Assembly (NCBI GenBank): GCA_020160915.1
Contig: JAIUPK010000003.1
Coordinates: 310,001-374,000, forward strand
Length of the DNA: 64,000 bases
Reading direction: 5' to 3'
Source: Actinomycetota bacterium
GTDB taxonomy: Bacteria; Actinomycetota; Actinomycetes; Actinomycetales; Microbacteriaceae
The notes under the pieces are model-generated. The model ran no database searches. It had not been told where the DNA came from and saw nothing but the letters and a program-made list of their open reading frames with translations. Made by a program: the position numbers and the translations under genes. Below are positions 10,171 to 18,619 of this stretch, piece after piece; position 1 is the first letter of the stretch; each line of letters opens with the position of its first letter.

Positions 10171-10186
10171 CCGTCAAGCGTAGGTG

Positions 10187-11305
10187 TCAATCCTCAAAGA
10201 ATGCCGCTGCGGCACGCGCCCGGAAAACCACGTCGTCGAGGTCGGCACCGCCGGCCGTGACATGCCCGACCTTGCGCCCGGGTCGGGCCTGCTTGCCGTA
10301 GAAGTGGAGCTTGACGTCGGGCTGGTCGGCCATCGCGGCGGCGAGCCTCACATCGTGCGCGCTGTCCGCAACCCCGCCGAGCACGTTGACCATGACACTC
10401 CACGGGTCACGGCTCCCCGTTGCCCCGAGGGGAAGGTCGAGCACGGCGCGCAGATGCTGCTCGAACTGGCTCGTCGTGGAGCCGTCGATCGACCAGTGCC
10501 CGCTGTTGTGCGGTCGCATGGCCAGCTCGTTGACGAGGAGCCGATCATCGGTCGTCTCGAAGAGTTCGACGGCAAGCACTCCCGTGACATCCAGATTCTC
10601 GGCTATCGACGTGGCGATGTCGGCCGCGACCTGAGCGACCCGGCCCGCCGAATGCGGCGCTGGCGCGATCACTTCTGCGCAGACCCCGTCGCGCTGCACC
10701 GACTCCACAACCGGCCAGAGAGCGATCTCACCTGACGGGCGACGAGCGAGCACCTGCGAGAGCTCACGCCGGAACTCGACCAGTTCCTCGGCCAGCAGGG
10801 GTTGATCGTCGTCGAACCAGTCGGCCACGTCGCGCGCATCGGCGACGACCCGCACACCCTTGCCGTCGTAGCCGCCCCGCGGCGTCTTGACGATGGCACG
10901 CCCCCCGTGCGCGTCGATGAATCCGGTGAGGTCGTGAACGGATGCCACGGCCGCCCAATCCGGCACCGGCAGACCCAGCTCGGCGAGCCTCGCCCGCATG
11001 AGCAACTTGTCCTGCGCGTAGAGCAGCGCCTGGGGACCGGGGTGCACGCGCACGCCGCGGTCGACTAGCTCGTGCAGGAGAACCTGCGGCACGTGCTCGT
11101 GATCGAAGGTGACGACATCCACTGTGTCGGCGAACGCGAGCACCGCCTCGCGGTCGCGGTAGTCGCCGATAGCTGATGCGGCGAGGCCCGCTGAACTGGC
11201 CTCGGTCTCGGCGAGCACCCGCAGACCGATGCCGAGCTCGACGGCCGGCGGGATCATCATCCGAGCCAGCTGGCCGCCCCCGATCACACCGACGGTCAGG
11301 CTCAC
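10187..11305 (-). CDS. purK: N5-carboxyaminoimidazole ribonucleotide synthase
   Basis: ATP-grasp enzyme joining bicarbonate to AIR. The product, 372 residues from the chosen start, has VGVIGGGQLARMM, VTFDHEHVPQVLL, TPRGGYDGKGVRV and NELAMRPHNSGHWSIDG, all PurK signatures. An upstream ATG at 11341 would add 12 residues, but the GTG at 11305 has a GGGGAG ribosome-binding site a few bases upstream and starts right at the conserved strand, so it is preferred. It is divergent from the GtrA-like gene, with the promoters in 11306-11394. Confidence 0.95.
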   Translation of the reverse strand: MSLTVGVIGGGQLARMMIPPAVELGIGLRVLAETEASSAGLAASAIGDYRDREAVLAFADTVDVVTFDHEHVPQVLLHELVDRGVRVHPGPQALLYAQDKLLMRARLAELGLPVPDWAAVASVHDLTGFIDAHGGRAIVKTPRGGYDGKGVRVVADARDVADWFDDDQPLLAEELVEFRRELSQVLARRPSGEIALWPVVESVQRDGVCAEVIAPAPHSAGRVAQVAADIATSIAENLDVTGVLAVELFETTDDRLLVNELAMRPHNSGHWSIDGSTTSQFEQHLRAVLDLPLGATGSRDPWSVMVNVLGGVADSAHDVRLAAAMADQPDVKLHFYGKQARPGRKVGHVTAGGADLDDVVFRARAAAAFFED

Positions 11306-11394
11306 GGTACTCCCCAGTTCGTTGTCAGAAATCCTTGGCATGGCGACAGATAGACTGCCGTCGCTCCCCCATTGTCGCTCACCTGAGGAGGCGC

Positions 11395-11874
11395 ATGCGC
11401 GCCCTGTTCGGCCAGTTCGTACGCTTCGGCGTCGTGGGACTTGTCGGGGTCGTGGTCGACGTCGGGATCTTCAATCTGTTGCGCCTCACCGTGCTCGCAC
11501 CCGAGCTCATCCACGAGGGACCGGTGATCGCCAAAGTCATCTCGACCTCGATCGCCATTGTCACGAACTGGATCGGCAACCGCTACTGGACGTTCGGCTC
11601 GATGCGCCGATCGCACGTGCTGCGCGAGGGCCTGGAATTCGCCCTGGTGAGCGTCGGGGGCATGGGTATCGCGTTGCTGTGCCTATGGGTTTCGCACTAT
11701 CTCCTCGGCTTCACCTCGGCGCTTGCCGACAACATCGCCACCAATGTCGTGGGCCTCGCGCTGGGAACCGCGTTCCGCTTCACCTTCTACCGCATCTGGG
11801 TGTTCCGTCCGGAGCTCGAGGCGAAGGCGGCCGGTGAGGCGGAGAGCGTCAGTCCGGTCGGCTCGCCTCAATGA
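11395..11874 (+). CDS. GtrA-like four-helix membrane protein
   Basis: A 159-residue integral membrane protein with the GtrA fold: FGVVGLVGVVVDVGIFNLLR, VISTSIAIVTNWIGNRYWTF, a third helix near residues 85-105 and a fourth near 115-140 with LALGTAFRFTFYRIWVF. GtrA proteins are thought to move undecaprenyl-linked sugars across the membrane, which fits the nearby polysaccharide locus. The ATG at 11395 has a strong GAGGAGG ribosome-binding site. Its 3' end overlaps the convergent PH-domain gene by 26 bp. Confidence 0.85.
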   Translation: MRALFGQFVRFGVVGLVGVVVDVGIFNLLRLTVLAPELIHEGPVIAKVISTSIAIVTNWIGNRYWTFGSMRRSHVLREGLEFALVSVGGMGIALLCLWVSHYLLGFTSALADNIATNVVGLALGTAFRFTFYRIWVFRPELEAKAAGEAESVSPVGSPQ

Positions 11875-12322
11875 GGTCGTGAAGCACCTCCTGCACGAGC
11901 ACCGCTCCTGGCACGTCCCTGAGTACGACCTCCTGGTCCCCACCGAGGTCGGCTTCCAGATCTCCGCTGCGAAATAGGCTCTGCAGCCAGGTCGCCCGCA
12001 TGGTGACGGAGCGCACCCGCGAGTGCAGCACCTCGCGGCGCAGGCGCACGAACACCCCGCTGCGCACCACGGTGCGACGGGTTGTGATCGTGTAGTTGCG
12101 CGCGAGCCACGCCAGCAGCGGGTACACCCATCCCACGAGTACAAGCACCCCGGCAGCGGCCGCGATGGCCGGCCAGCCGTCGACATACCTGCCGCCGAAG
12201 TAGCCGTACGCGGCGCAAACAGCGAGCAGCAACACGGTCGGCCAGAACAGCACCCGCACGTGAGGCCGGAGCCTCGCGACGACCACCTCCCGCACTGGCG
12301 CCTCGGTCATGCTCTCATTCAT
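11849..12322 (-). CDS. PH-domain (bPH2, YdbS-like) membrane protein
   Basis: A 157-residue protein with two hydrophobic segments (VLFWPTVLLLAVCAAYGYFG and IAAAAGVLVLVGWVYPLLAWL), followed by a bacterial PH domain: YTITTRRTVVRSGVF, SRVRSVTMRATWLQSLFRSGDLEAD. The function is unknown. It follows birA with an 8-bp overlap; a second ATG at 12310 is an alternative start. BirA and bPH2 genes are often adjacent in actinobacteria, which supports the call but gives no mechanism. Confidence 0.8.
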   Translation of the reverse strand: MNESMTEAPVREVVVARLRPHVRVLFWPTVLLLAVCAAYGYFGGRYVDGWPAIAAAAGVLVLVGWVYPLLAWLARNYTITTRRTVVRSGVFVRLRREVLHSRVRSVTMRATWLQSLFRSGDLEADLGGDQEVVLRDVPGAVLVQEVLHDLIEASRPD

Positions 12323-13094
12323 ACCTCAGGTGCGTCACGTCACCAGCGGCGACGGGCTGCACGCCCGAATCATCGCGCACCAGAAGGCGACCCACCGAGT
12401 CGATTCCCTCGGCCACCCCGCGCAGCATGCTGCCGTCGGGCAGTTCGACCCGCACCTGCTGTCCGATCGTGCCGCAGACCCTGACGACCTGATCGCGCAA
12501 TCCCGCCTCGGGGTCGAAACCCGAGCCGCGATAGGCGTCGCTGAGCTGACGTAACTCGCCGAGATAGGCCGCGAGCGCGCGATCCACGATGTCGGTCGCG
12601 TCCGCACCGACGAGCGTCAGCGAGGTCGCGGCCGGGGTGGGCAGCTCCTCGGCGGTCATCGTGAGGTTGAGGCCGGCGCCGATCACGACGGCTCGCGGGG
12701 AGACGAGCAGCTCGGTGAGCAAGCCCGAGACCTTCAGCCCGTCGACCTGCACGTCGTTGGGCCACTTGAGCGAGACCCGAGGTGGGTCGACGAGGGATGC
12801 CACAGCGCGGGTCATGGCGAGGCCCGCGAGCAGCGGCATCCACCCCACCTTCTCGAGGGGGAGGTCTGGCAGCGACAGCAGCACCGACACGGCGATCGTG
12901 CGCTCCGGCGGCGCGACCCACACCCGGTCGAGGCGGCCGCGGCCGGCCGTCTGGTTGGTGGTGACCACGACCGTGAAGTCCTGGGCTTCGCCTGAGGATG
13001 CCCGTGCGACGAGCTCGGCGTTGGTGGACCCCACCTCGTCGAGCAGGTGGAGGTGCGGGGCGATCGCGCGGCTGAGCGGCAGGTGCATGCCCAC
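12315..13094 (-). CDS. birA: Biotin--[acetyl-CoA-carboxylase] ligase
   Basis: Activates biotin as biotinyl-AMP and attaches it to the BCCP lysine, here presumably that of the carboxylase alpha subunit at 21345-23099. The 259-residue protein contains DEVGSTNAELVAR, TTNQTAGRGRLDRVW (adenylate binding) and SLKWPNDVQVDGLKVSGLL. It lacks an N-terminal helix-turn-helix, so it is a ligase only and not a biotin repressor. It is divergent from the FkbM gene. Confidence 0.94.
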   Translation of the reverse strand: MGMHLPLSRAIAPHLHLLDEVGSTNAELVARASSGEAQDFTVVVTTNQTAGRGRLDRVWVAPPERTIAVSVLLSLPDLPLEKVGWMPLLAGLAMTRAVASLVDPPRVSLKWPNDVQVDGLKVSGLLTELLVSPRAVVIGAGLNLTMTAEELPTPAATSLTLVGADATDIVDRALAAYLGELRQLSDAYRGSGFDPEAGLRDQVVRVCGTIGQQVRVELPDGSMLRGVAEGIDSVGRLLVRDDSGVQPVAAGDVTHLRYE

Positions 13095-13161
13095 AGGCTA
13101 GCCGTCTTGACCCACTACGATGGGGCGGCAGGGTACTGGTCGGACTACCGAGGAAGAGAAC

Positions 13162-13962
13162 GTGACAACAGACGTTTACCCCGAGCCCGTCCTCCCCACC
13201 GCGACCGCGCTCAGACCGAGACTCGCGAACTCGATCATGCAGTTCGCGACTCGCATCAACTGGGCCGAGGCCGAGCTGCGTGGTCTGCGGGCGATCGTGC
13301 GTCCCGGTGATTCGGTGATCGACATCGGCGCCGCGCACGGCATGTACACGCTGCCGCTGGCCCACCTCGTGGGACCGACCGGTCGGGTGGAATCCTTCGA
13401 ACCCCACCCACGGCAGCAGCGCACCCTGCGCTTCCTCCGGGGGCTGGTCGGGGTGTCCCAGGTGAGCGTCAATGCCGCGGCGGTGGGCGCGACGACCGGC
13501 GAGCGCACCATGCGGCTGCCGCTCAAGCTCGGCTTTCCCATCTACGGCCACGCCCACATCACCGAGGGGGCGGCGGTTCACCCCACCGCGCGAGTGCGGC
13601 AGTGGAACACCATGATCACCTCGGTGGATGCGTGGGTGAAGGCCCAGGGAATCGACCGGGTCACCTTCATCAAGATCGACGTCGAGGGCTTCGAGCCCCA
13701 GGTGATCGAGGGCGCCGTCGCCACCATCACCAACGATCATCCCAGCCTGCTGCTCGAGATCGAGGACCGCCATCTGGCTCGCTACGGCAAGGACGGCAAC
13801 TCGTTCGCCGAGTCGATTCTTGCCCGCTGGCCGGAGTACGGCATGTACGTCTGGCAGGACGATCGGTGGGTCGCCGCCGACGAGGTCGTGCTGGGCATCC
13901 GCAACTATCTGTTCGCCACCGAGGACGCATTCCAGACCAGCCGGGTCACTCGGTCACAGTAG
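13162..13962 (+). CDS. FkbM-family SAM-dependent methyltransferase
   Basis: A 266-residue class I methyltransferase. SAM-binding motif I is VIDIGAAHGMYTLPLAHL at about residues 55-70, then VESFEPHP (acidic residue for the SAM ribose) and the FkbM signature FIKIDVEGFEPQVIEGA. FkbM enzymes O-methylate sugars or polyketides; a sugar hydroxyl of the surface glycan is a fair guess. The GTG at 13162 is preceded by GAGGAAGAG and is preferred to the upstream GTG at 13120. It stands alone between birA and the carboxylase genes; the substrate is unknown. Confidence 0.85.
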   Translation: MTTDVYPEPVLPTATALRPRLANSIMQFATRINWAEAELRGLRAIVRPGDSVIDIGAAHGMYTLPLAHLVGPTGRVESFEPHPRQQRTLRFLRGLVGVSQVSVNAAAVGATTGERTMRLPLKLGFPIYGHAHITEGAAVHPTARVRQWNTMITSVDAWVKAQGIDRVTFIKIDVEGFEPQVIEGAVATITNDHPSLLLEIEDRHLARYGKDGNSFAESILARWPEYGMYVWQDDRWVAADEVVLGIRNYLFATEDAFQTSRVTRSQ

Positions 13963-14032
13963 GTCGGCCCAAGAAAACCGCGACACTGCTGTAGCTCGTC
14001 ACCAAAGCCGGTTCGCGCGCTCTCGGTAGAGT

Positions 14033-15643
14033 GTGAGCGTGAGCGAGAAGACGACCCCGACCCCAGCCGACCTGTCCACGACGGCCGGGCGCATCGCCGA
14101 CCTCAAGGTGCGCTACCACGAGGCCGTGACCGCCAGCGGCGAGGCCGCCATTCAGAAGCAGCACGCGAAGGGCAAGAAGACCGCCCGCGAGCGCATCGAG
14201 CAGCTGCTCGACCACGGCTCGTTCGTCGAGCTCGACGAGTTCGTGCGCCACCGCACCCACGCGTTCGGCATGGAGAAGAACCGCCCGTACGGTGACGCGG
14301 TCGTCACCGGCCTCGGCACCATCCACGGCCGCCAGGTCGCGGTCTACTCGCAGGACTTCACCATCTTCGGCGGCTCGCTCGGCGAGGTGGCCGGCGAGAA
14401 GATCATCAAAGTGATGGATCACGCCCTCAAGACCGGCGTGCCGATCATCGGCATGCTCGACTCCGGTGGCGCCCGCATCCAGGAGGGCGTGGTCGCCCTC
14501 GGCAAGTACGGCGAGATCTTCCGCCGCAACACCGCGGCATCCGGAGTCATCCCGCAGATCTCGATCGTCATGGGCCCAGCGGCCGGTGGCGCTGTGTACT
14601 CGCCGGCTCTCACTGACTTCGTCATCATGGTCGACAAGACCAGCCAGATGTTCGTGACCGGACCCGACGTGATCAAGACCGTCACCGGCGAGGACGTCGG
14701 CATGGAGGAGCTGGGTGGCGCCCTCACCCACAACAAGATCTCCGGCGTTGCGCACTACCTCGCCAGCGACGAGGATGACGCGCTCGACTACGCGCGCACG
14801 CTCATCGGGTTCCTGCCCGACAACAACCTCGCCGAGCAGCCGGTCTACGAGAGCGAGGTGGAGCTCGAGATCACCGACGAGGACCGCAAGCTCAACTCGA
14901 TCATCCCCGACAGCCCCAATCAGCCCTACGACGTGAAGGCCATCATCGAGCACATCGTCGACAACGGCGACTTCCTCGAGACCCAGCCGCTCTACGCGCC
15001 CAACATCGTCGTGGGCTTCGGACGGGTCGAGGGCCGCACGGTGGGCGTCATCGCCAACCAACCGCAGGCCATGGCAGGCACCCTCAACATCGAGGCTGGC
15101 GAGAAGGCTGCCAGATTCCTGCGCTTCTGCGATGCGTTCAGCATCCCGATCCTGACGCTCGTGGATGTGCCGGGGTATCTGCCGGGCACCGACCAGGAGT
15201 GGACGGGCGTCATCCGCCGTGGGGCCAAGCTGCTCTACGCCTACGCGGAAGCCACGGTGCCGTTGGTCACCGTGATCACGCGCAAGGCGTACGGCGGTGC
15301 CTACATCGTCATGGGTTCCAAGCAGATGGGCGCCGACCTCAACTACGCCTGGCCGACGGCCGAGATCGCCGTGATGGGTGGCCAAGGCGCCGTCAACATC
15401 CTCTACCGCGGCGAGATCAAGGCGGCAGAGGAGGCGGGCGAGGATGTCGCGGCGGTGCGCACCCGGCTCGCCAACGAGTACACCTACAACGTGGCATCCC
15501 CGTTCCTGGCGGCGGAGCGCGGCGAGCTCGACGGCGTCATCGAGCCGGCGGCAACCCGCGTGGCCGTGATCAAGGCGCTCCGAGCCCTGCGCACGAAGCG
15601 CGCGACCCTTCCCCCGAAGAAGCACGGGAACATCCCGCTGTGA
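14033..15643 (+). CDS. Acyl-CoA carboxylase beta (carboxyltransferase) subunit
   Basis: Transfers carboxyl from carboxybiotin to acetyl- or propionyl-CoA. The 536-residue crotonase-fold protein has [17 protein letters not shown], the first oxyanion-hole region [25 protein letters not shown], and in the C-terminal half [14 protein letters not shown] and [14 protein letters not shown]. The length is that of AccD/PccB. Start choices are the GTGs at 14033 or 14039. The epsilon subunit gene overlaps its stop region. The alpha partner at 21345 is separated by 5.7 kb. Acetyl versus propionyl preference cannot be read from the sequence by eye. Confidence 0.93.
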   Translation: MSVSEKTTPTPADLSTTAGRIADLKVRYHEAVTASGEAAIQKQHAKGKKTARERIEQLLDHGSFVELDEFVRHRTHAFGMEKNRPYGDAVVTGLGTIHGRQVAVYSQDFTIFGGSLGEVAGEKIIKVMDHALKTGVPIIGMLDSGGARIQEGVVALGKYGEIFRRNTAASGVIPQISIVMGPAAGGAVYSPALTDFVIMVDKTSQMFVTGPDVIKTVTGEDVGMEELGGALTHNKISGVAHYLASDEDDALDYARTLIGFLPDNNLAEQPVYESEVELEITDEDRKLNSIIPDSPNQPYDVKAIIEHIVDNGDFLETQPLYAPNIVVGFGRVEGRTVGVIANQPQAMAGTLNIEAGEKAARFLRFCDAFSIPILTLVDVPGYLPGTDQEWTGVIRRGAKLLYAYAEATVPLVTVITRKAYGGAYIVMGSKQMGADLNYAWPTAEIAVMGGQGAVNILYRGEIKAAEEAGEDVAAVRTRLANEYTYNVASPFLAAERGELDGVIEPAATRVAVIKALRALRTKRATLPPKKHGNIPL

Positions 15644-15849
15644 GTGAGGACTCGGCCTTCAGGATCATCTCCAAGAACGCGACCGACGAGGAGATCGCTG
15701 CGGTCAGCGCCGTGCTCCAGGTCGCCCTCGACGAGCTCGCAGCCGCCCAGGGCCCGGATGACGGCCCCGTCGTCTCGGCGTGGAATCGCAGCCAGCGCGG
15801 CCTGCGCAGCCCACTCACGCCCGGCCCGGGGGCGTGGTGTTCGTTCTGA
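15640..15849 (+). CDS. accE: Acyl-CoA carboxylase epsilon subunit
   Basis: A 69-residue protein starting at the GTG at 15640, which overlaps the beta-subunit stop as GTGA. The sequence has [17 protein letters not shown] and ends in [12 protein letters not shown]. This matches the actinobacterial epsilon subunit pattern (EEIAAL..VL... then W.....R.PL.PGPGAW), which stabilises the alpha-beta complex. The tight coupling to the beta subunit supports the assignment. Confidence 0.85.
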   Translation: MSEDSAFRIISKNATDEEIAAVSAVLQVALDELAAAQGPDDGPVVSAWNRSQRGLRSPLTPGPGAWCSF

Positions 15850-15860
15850 CGCCGTAATCA

Positions 15861-15876
15861 CCCCCAGAGGGGGGTC
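15861..15876 (+). terminator. Weak hairpin after the carboxylase operon
   Basis: ACCCCC and GGGGGT form a short GC-only stem with a loop of about four bases, 12 bp after the epsilon-subunit stop. There is no clear T-run, so it may slow rather than end transcription. Confidence 0.3.
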
Positions 15877-15929
15877 ACTTGGTGCGGAAACCGGGTTACG
15901 AGTGGCCTGGAACAACGAAATCCGAAGCA

Positions 15930-15958
15930 CTGACGGGCCATACAGACCGTTCTACCCT
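15930..15958 (+). promoter_or_regulatory. Candidate promoter inside the 455-bp convergent gap
   Basis: CTGACG at 15930-15935 and TACCCT at 15953-15958 are separated by exactly 17 bp, a good match to a sigma-70-type -35/-10 pair (TTGACA, TANNNT). Nothing annotated follows on this strand until beyond 16305, where the genes run the other way. The pair could drive a short transcript ending near the hairpins at 16208-16284. Confidence 0.3.
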
Positions 15959-15964
15959 CTGTAG

Positions 15965-16242
15965 GCCGCTGATTCCGCCGAAAAGCGACGTTTGTACCCC
16001 TGATTTCGAAACCGGCTTCCGCGAAAAGCCCATGATTTCGGGCACTATTTCCTTCATTGAACCCCGAATTGTCCCCCTCTAGTCCCCCAAAGAGACGACT
16101 GTTCTCTATCTCGCCCTGCGACCAAACTTGATGGTGCTAGGTGAATCTCATTGAGATCACCACCAGCGATTGGCCGACTAGGGTAAGCGGGCCAATCGCT
16201 TGGGGGCGGGTCAGGGCGATATTCGGGTTATCGCCCTGACCC
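15965..16242 (+). ncRNA. Possible small RNA between convergent operons (speculative)
   Basis: This segment has visibly lower GC than its surroundings and no credible reading frame with a ribosome-binding site. It follows a candidate promoter and ends in three nested symmetry elements: a palindrome ATCTCATTGAGAT at 16145-16157, an 11-bp inverted repeat (AGCGATTGGCC at 16165-16175 and its complement at 16190-16200), and a perfect 14-bp stem at 16208-16242. There is no T-run after the last stem. This is inference from layout only. Confidence 0.2.
16208..16242. repeat. Perfect 14-bp inverted repeat (hairpin)
   Basis: GGGTCAGGGCGATA at 16208-16221 and its exact complement at 16229-16242 flank a 7-base loop. 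It lies between the carboxylase operon and the terminator of the two-component operon. It could be the 3' end of a transcript from the left, or an operator; neither is shown. Confidence 0.5.
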
Positions 16243-16253
16243 GGAAACGTGCA

Positions 16254-16284
16254 GAAGGGCCGGGAGCCACGCTCCCGGCCCTTC
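16254..16284 (-). terminator. Terminator of the two-component operon
   Basis: GAAGGGCCGGGAG at 16254-16266 and its exact complement at 16272-16284 make a 13-bp stem with a 5-base loop, about 20 bp past the stop of the kinase-like gene at 16305. It is GC-rich, with only a weak T-run on either side, so it may work on both strands. Confidence 0.6.
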
Positions 16285-16304
16285 GTGCGTCACCGCCCCG
16301 GAAT

Positions 16305-17345
16305 CTACACGACCCGCGGAATCTCCAGCCACAGGTCGACCTCGTCGTCCTCCAGCGAGTCCTGTCCGAGGGCTACAGCCTGGCCATCCCCTGAGCTTCG
16401 CAGTCCCACGACGGTGACGGCGACATCCGAGCCTTCGGGCACTGTTCGAGCGATCACCTTGTCGGCGTCGGTGTCGTGGATGGCCTGGGCGAGACGGTTG
16501 AGCACCCGATCCAGCTCCACCTCGGAGAGGTCGTCGATGCCGCCCTCGTCGAGAAGGGTGACCGTGGCTCCGCGGCGGCGGGCGCTCATGACCTCTTCGC
16601 GCACGGCGTCGTTGAGAAGCTTCCGGCCGCGGATCTCGTCCCGGATCGCGCCCTCGAGGTGCAGGCACTCCTGGCGCTGCTCGTCGGTGAGATCCCCGTC
16701 GCGCTCCTGGATGATCCTGAGCATGGCCAGTGCCATGGCGCTCGTCTGACCCAGCCGGAACTGACGCTCGTAGACGTGGGCCTCCTGCGCGGCCTGCCAG
16801 TCTGTTGCCTCGCGCTCGGCGAGCGCGAACCGTTGGGCATCCTTGGAGGCCTTGGTCAGAGCGGTGCTCATGACGTGCGACACGGCGACCCACGAGGCGC
16901 TGCCCACGATTCCCAGGCTGAGGAGGCCAGCGGGTCCAGCGGGACCCACGATGGTGATCGTGTGCACGACGAGGAATCCGATACCGAGCCACGCGAAGGT
17001 CGGGCGACCACGGGTGGAGGTGATGGTCAGCAGGATGCCGCTGGCCGCGACATACCAGCTCGCGTAGCCCGTGCCTCCGGGCCGGGCGAAGTCAAGTTCG
17101 TTGGCCACCAGCAGCGTGATGGCAATGACGATCGCGAAGTTGAAGGCCGCCATCCAGATCGGCATGCGCTTGGGGCCGAACGGGAGCAGCGAGACGACGG
17201 TCGCCAGCGCGAAGAGTGCCATCGCCACGAAGATCGGAGCCTGATGCCTCGGTTGGTCGATCGTGTAGACCGCGAGCACGAGCAGGTACGCGGAGAAGAG
17301 TCCGGCCAGGCCGACGACGAGGTACCGGGGCACGCCGATGTTCAT
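16305..17345 (-). CDS. Membrane protein resembling a degenerate sensor kinase
   Basis: A 346-residue protein, the last gene of a three-gene operon after a LuxR-type regulator and a histidine kinase. Residues 1-160 carry five or six membrane segments (for example APIFVAMALFALATVVSLLP and FAIVIAITLLVAN). The cytoplasmic part has ALTKASKDAQRFALAEREA and a helical region where a DHp domain would lie, but I see no phospho-acceptor His box and no N or G boxes of an ATPase domain. The ATG at 17345 overlaps the kinase stop as TGATG. It may be a pseudokinase partner of the upstream kinase. The function is not known. Confidence 0.7.
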   Translation of the reverse strand: MNIGVPRYLVVGLAGLFSAYLLVLAVYTIDQPRHQAPIFVAMALFALATVVSLLPFGPKRMPIWMAAFNFAIVIAITLLVANELDFARPGGTGYASWYVAASGILLTITSTRGRPTFAWLGIGFLVVHTITIVGPAGPAGLLSLGIVGSASWVAVSHVMSTALTKASKDAQRFALAEREATDWQAAQEAHVYERQFRLGQTSAMALAMLRIIQERDGDLTDEQRQECLHLEGAIRDEIRGRKLLNDAVREEVMSARRRGATVTLLDEGGIDDLSEVELDRVLNRLAQAIHDTDADKVIARTVPEGSDVAVTVVGLRSSGDGQAVALGQDSLEDDEVDLWLEIPRVV

Positions 17346-18619
17346 CAGCCGACCTCGGCTGTCTCGAGGCCGACCGGAGTGGGAGCACCGGCGGGGTTCG
17401 GCCAACGGAGGCTCACGAGTGTGCCTTCGTCAGGTGCGGACTGGATGACCGCACGACCGCCCGCGTTCGCGAGACGCTCGATGATCGAGATGCGCACGCC
17501 GATGCGCTCCTCGGGGATGTCCGCCACGCTGAATCCGCGCCCGGTATCACCGACGATGATCTCGATGCCGCCGGGCGCAACGCTGCGGAACGCGACCCAC
17601 CGGGTCACGCCGGTGTCGCCCGCGTGCCGCGAACTGTTGACCATCGCCTGAGCCGCAGCGGAGTAGAGCGCCTCTGCGGCCTGGGCCGGGATCGAGCGGG
17701 TTCCCACGCTGCGCGCCCTGAGCTCGAAGACACCCGAGTAGCCGTTCACCGTCTCCGTGATGCGTTCGGCCAACGACGTGAGCCGCACCATGGATCCATC
17801 GTCTGGGCTGGCGGCCGCGGCATCCCGAAGATAGCCGATCGTGTTGGTGGCCATCGTCGCGGCCAGGTGCTGGGCCTGCGGGGTGAACGCGCGTGCGGCG
17901 GAGATGAGGGTCGTCAGAACGCTGTCGTGCACGATCGAGTCGACCTGCACTCGCTCCACCTCGGTGGCGTGCTGGCGCACCGCGTGCGCGTACCGGTCGA
18001 GCGCCGTGGCCTGGGCGTTGTCAACGGAGCTGGCGGCCTGGCGCAGCATCGTCAGGATGATGATGATCGCGCCACCCAGGATCACCGCGTAGATGCCTTC
18101 GAACAGCGCCAGCAACGGGGGTGCCCCTCCGCCGATCGGCGTGGCCCGGAAGAGCACGTAGATGGTCGGGCACAGAAACAGGTAGATGGTTGCAATGAGC
18201 GGCCTGAACGCGATGGCCGCCATCGCCGTCGCCACGGTGATGAGGTAGTTGAGCCAGTGGATGCCCGAGAAGATCTCCGCCCCCGGCAGCACGGTCAAGG
18301 GCCACGTGATGAGCGCCGCGAGGTAGAGGATCGCGAACAGACCCTGAGCCGGCTTGACCCACACCTTCGCGAACGACGTGATGAGAACGACCACGAGCAT
18401 GCCGAAGAGCGACGGGACGACGATCCACAGCCACAGCGGATACGCCTCGTCGAGCTGGCCGAGCATCCACGGGATGGTCTGGGCCCCGAACACGAGACCG
18501 AAGACGGCAACCGAGCGCGCGAAGACGTTCTCGACCTGCTTGCGGCTGATCGGATTCCGCGGCTGCTTGGACTGCGGCGGAGCGGCGACCGATGTCGCGC
18601 TAGCGGGCATCTCCGCCAT
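17345..18619 (-). CDS. Two-component sensor histidine kinase, NarL-partner type
   Basis: A 424-residue membrane kinase. Residues 35-190 hold about six hydrophobic segments. The phosphorylation site is in SIVHDSVLTTLISAAR (HisKA_3-like HDxxL). The ATPase domain has AAAQAMVNSSRHAG (N box), IIVGDTGRGFSV (G1) and ERIGVRISIIERLANAGG (G2). No periplasmic sensor domain is visible, so the signal may be in or at the membrane. The start overlaps the response regulator gene by 20 bp; the ATG at 18610 is an alternative. The signal sensed is unknown. Confidence 0.88.
   Translation of the reverse strand: MAEMPASATSVAAPPQSKQPRNPISRKQVENVFARSVAVFGLVFGAQTIPWMLGQLDEAYPLWLWIVVPSLFGMLVVVLITSFAKVWVKPAQGLFAILYLAALITWPLTVLPGAEIFSGIHWLNYLITVATAMAAIAFRPLIATIYLFLCPTIYVLFRATPIGGGAPPLLALFEGIYAVILGGAIIIILTMLRQAASSVDNAQATALDRYAHAVRQHATEVERVQVDSIVHDSVLTTLISAARAFTPQAQHLAATMATNTIGYLRDAAAASPDDGSMVRLTSLAERITETVNGYSGVFELRARSVGTRSIPAQAAEALYSAAAQAMVNSSRHAGDTGVTRWVAFRSVAPGGIEIIVGDTGRGFSVADIPEERIGVRISIIERLANAGGRAVIQSAPDEGTLVSLRWPNPAGAPTPVGLETAEVG

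Noticed and set aside
12315-13094. BirA acting as a biotin repressor
   Set aside because: The N-terminal helix-turn-helix is missing; the protein starts directly with the ligase domain.
13946-15625. Long minus-strand frame opposite the carboxylase beta gene (559 codons)
   Set aside because: Low-complexity product rich in D, H, V and R with no family motif; the opposite strand encodes a clear carboxyltransferase.
15879-16082. Small plus-strand frame in the convergent gap (67 codons)
   Set aside because: No ribosome-binding site, no recognisable motif, and the candidate promoter lies inside it.
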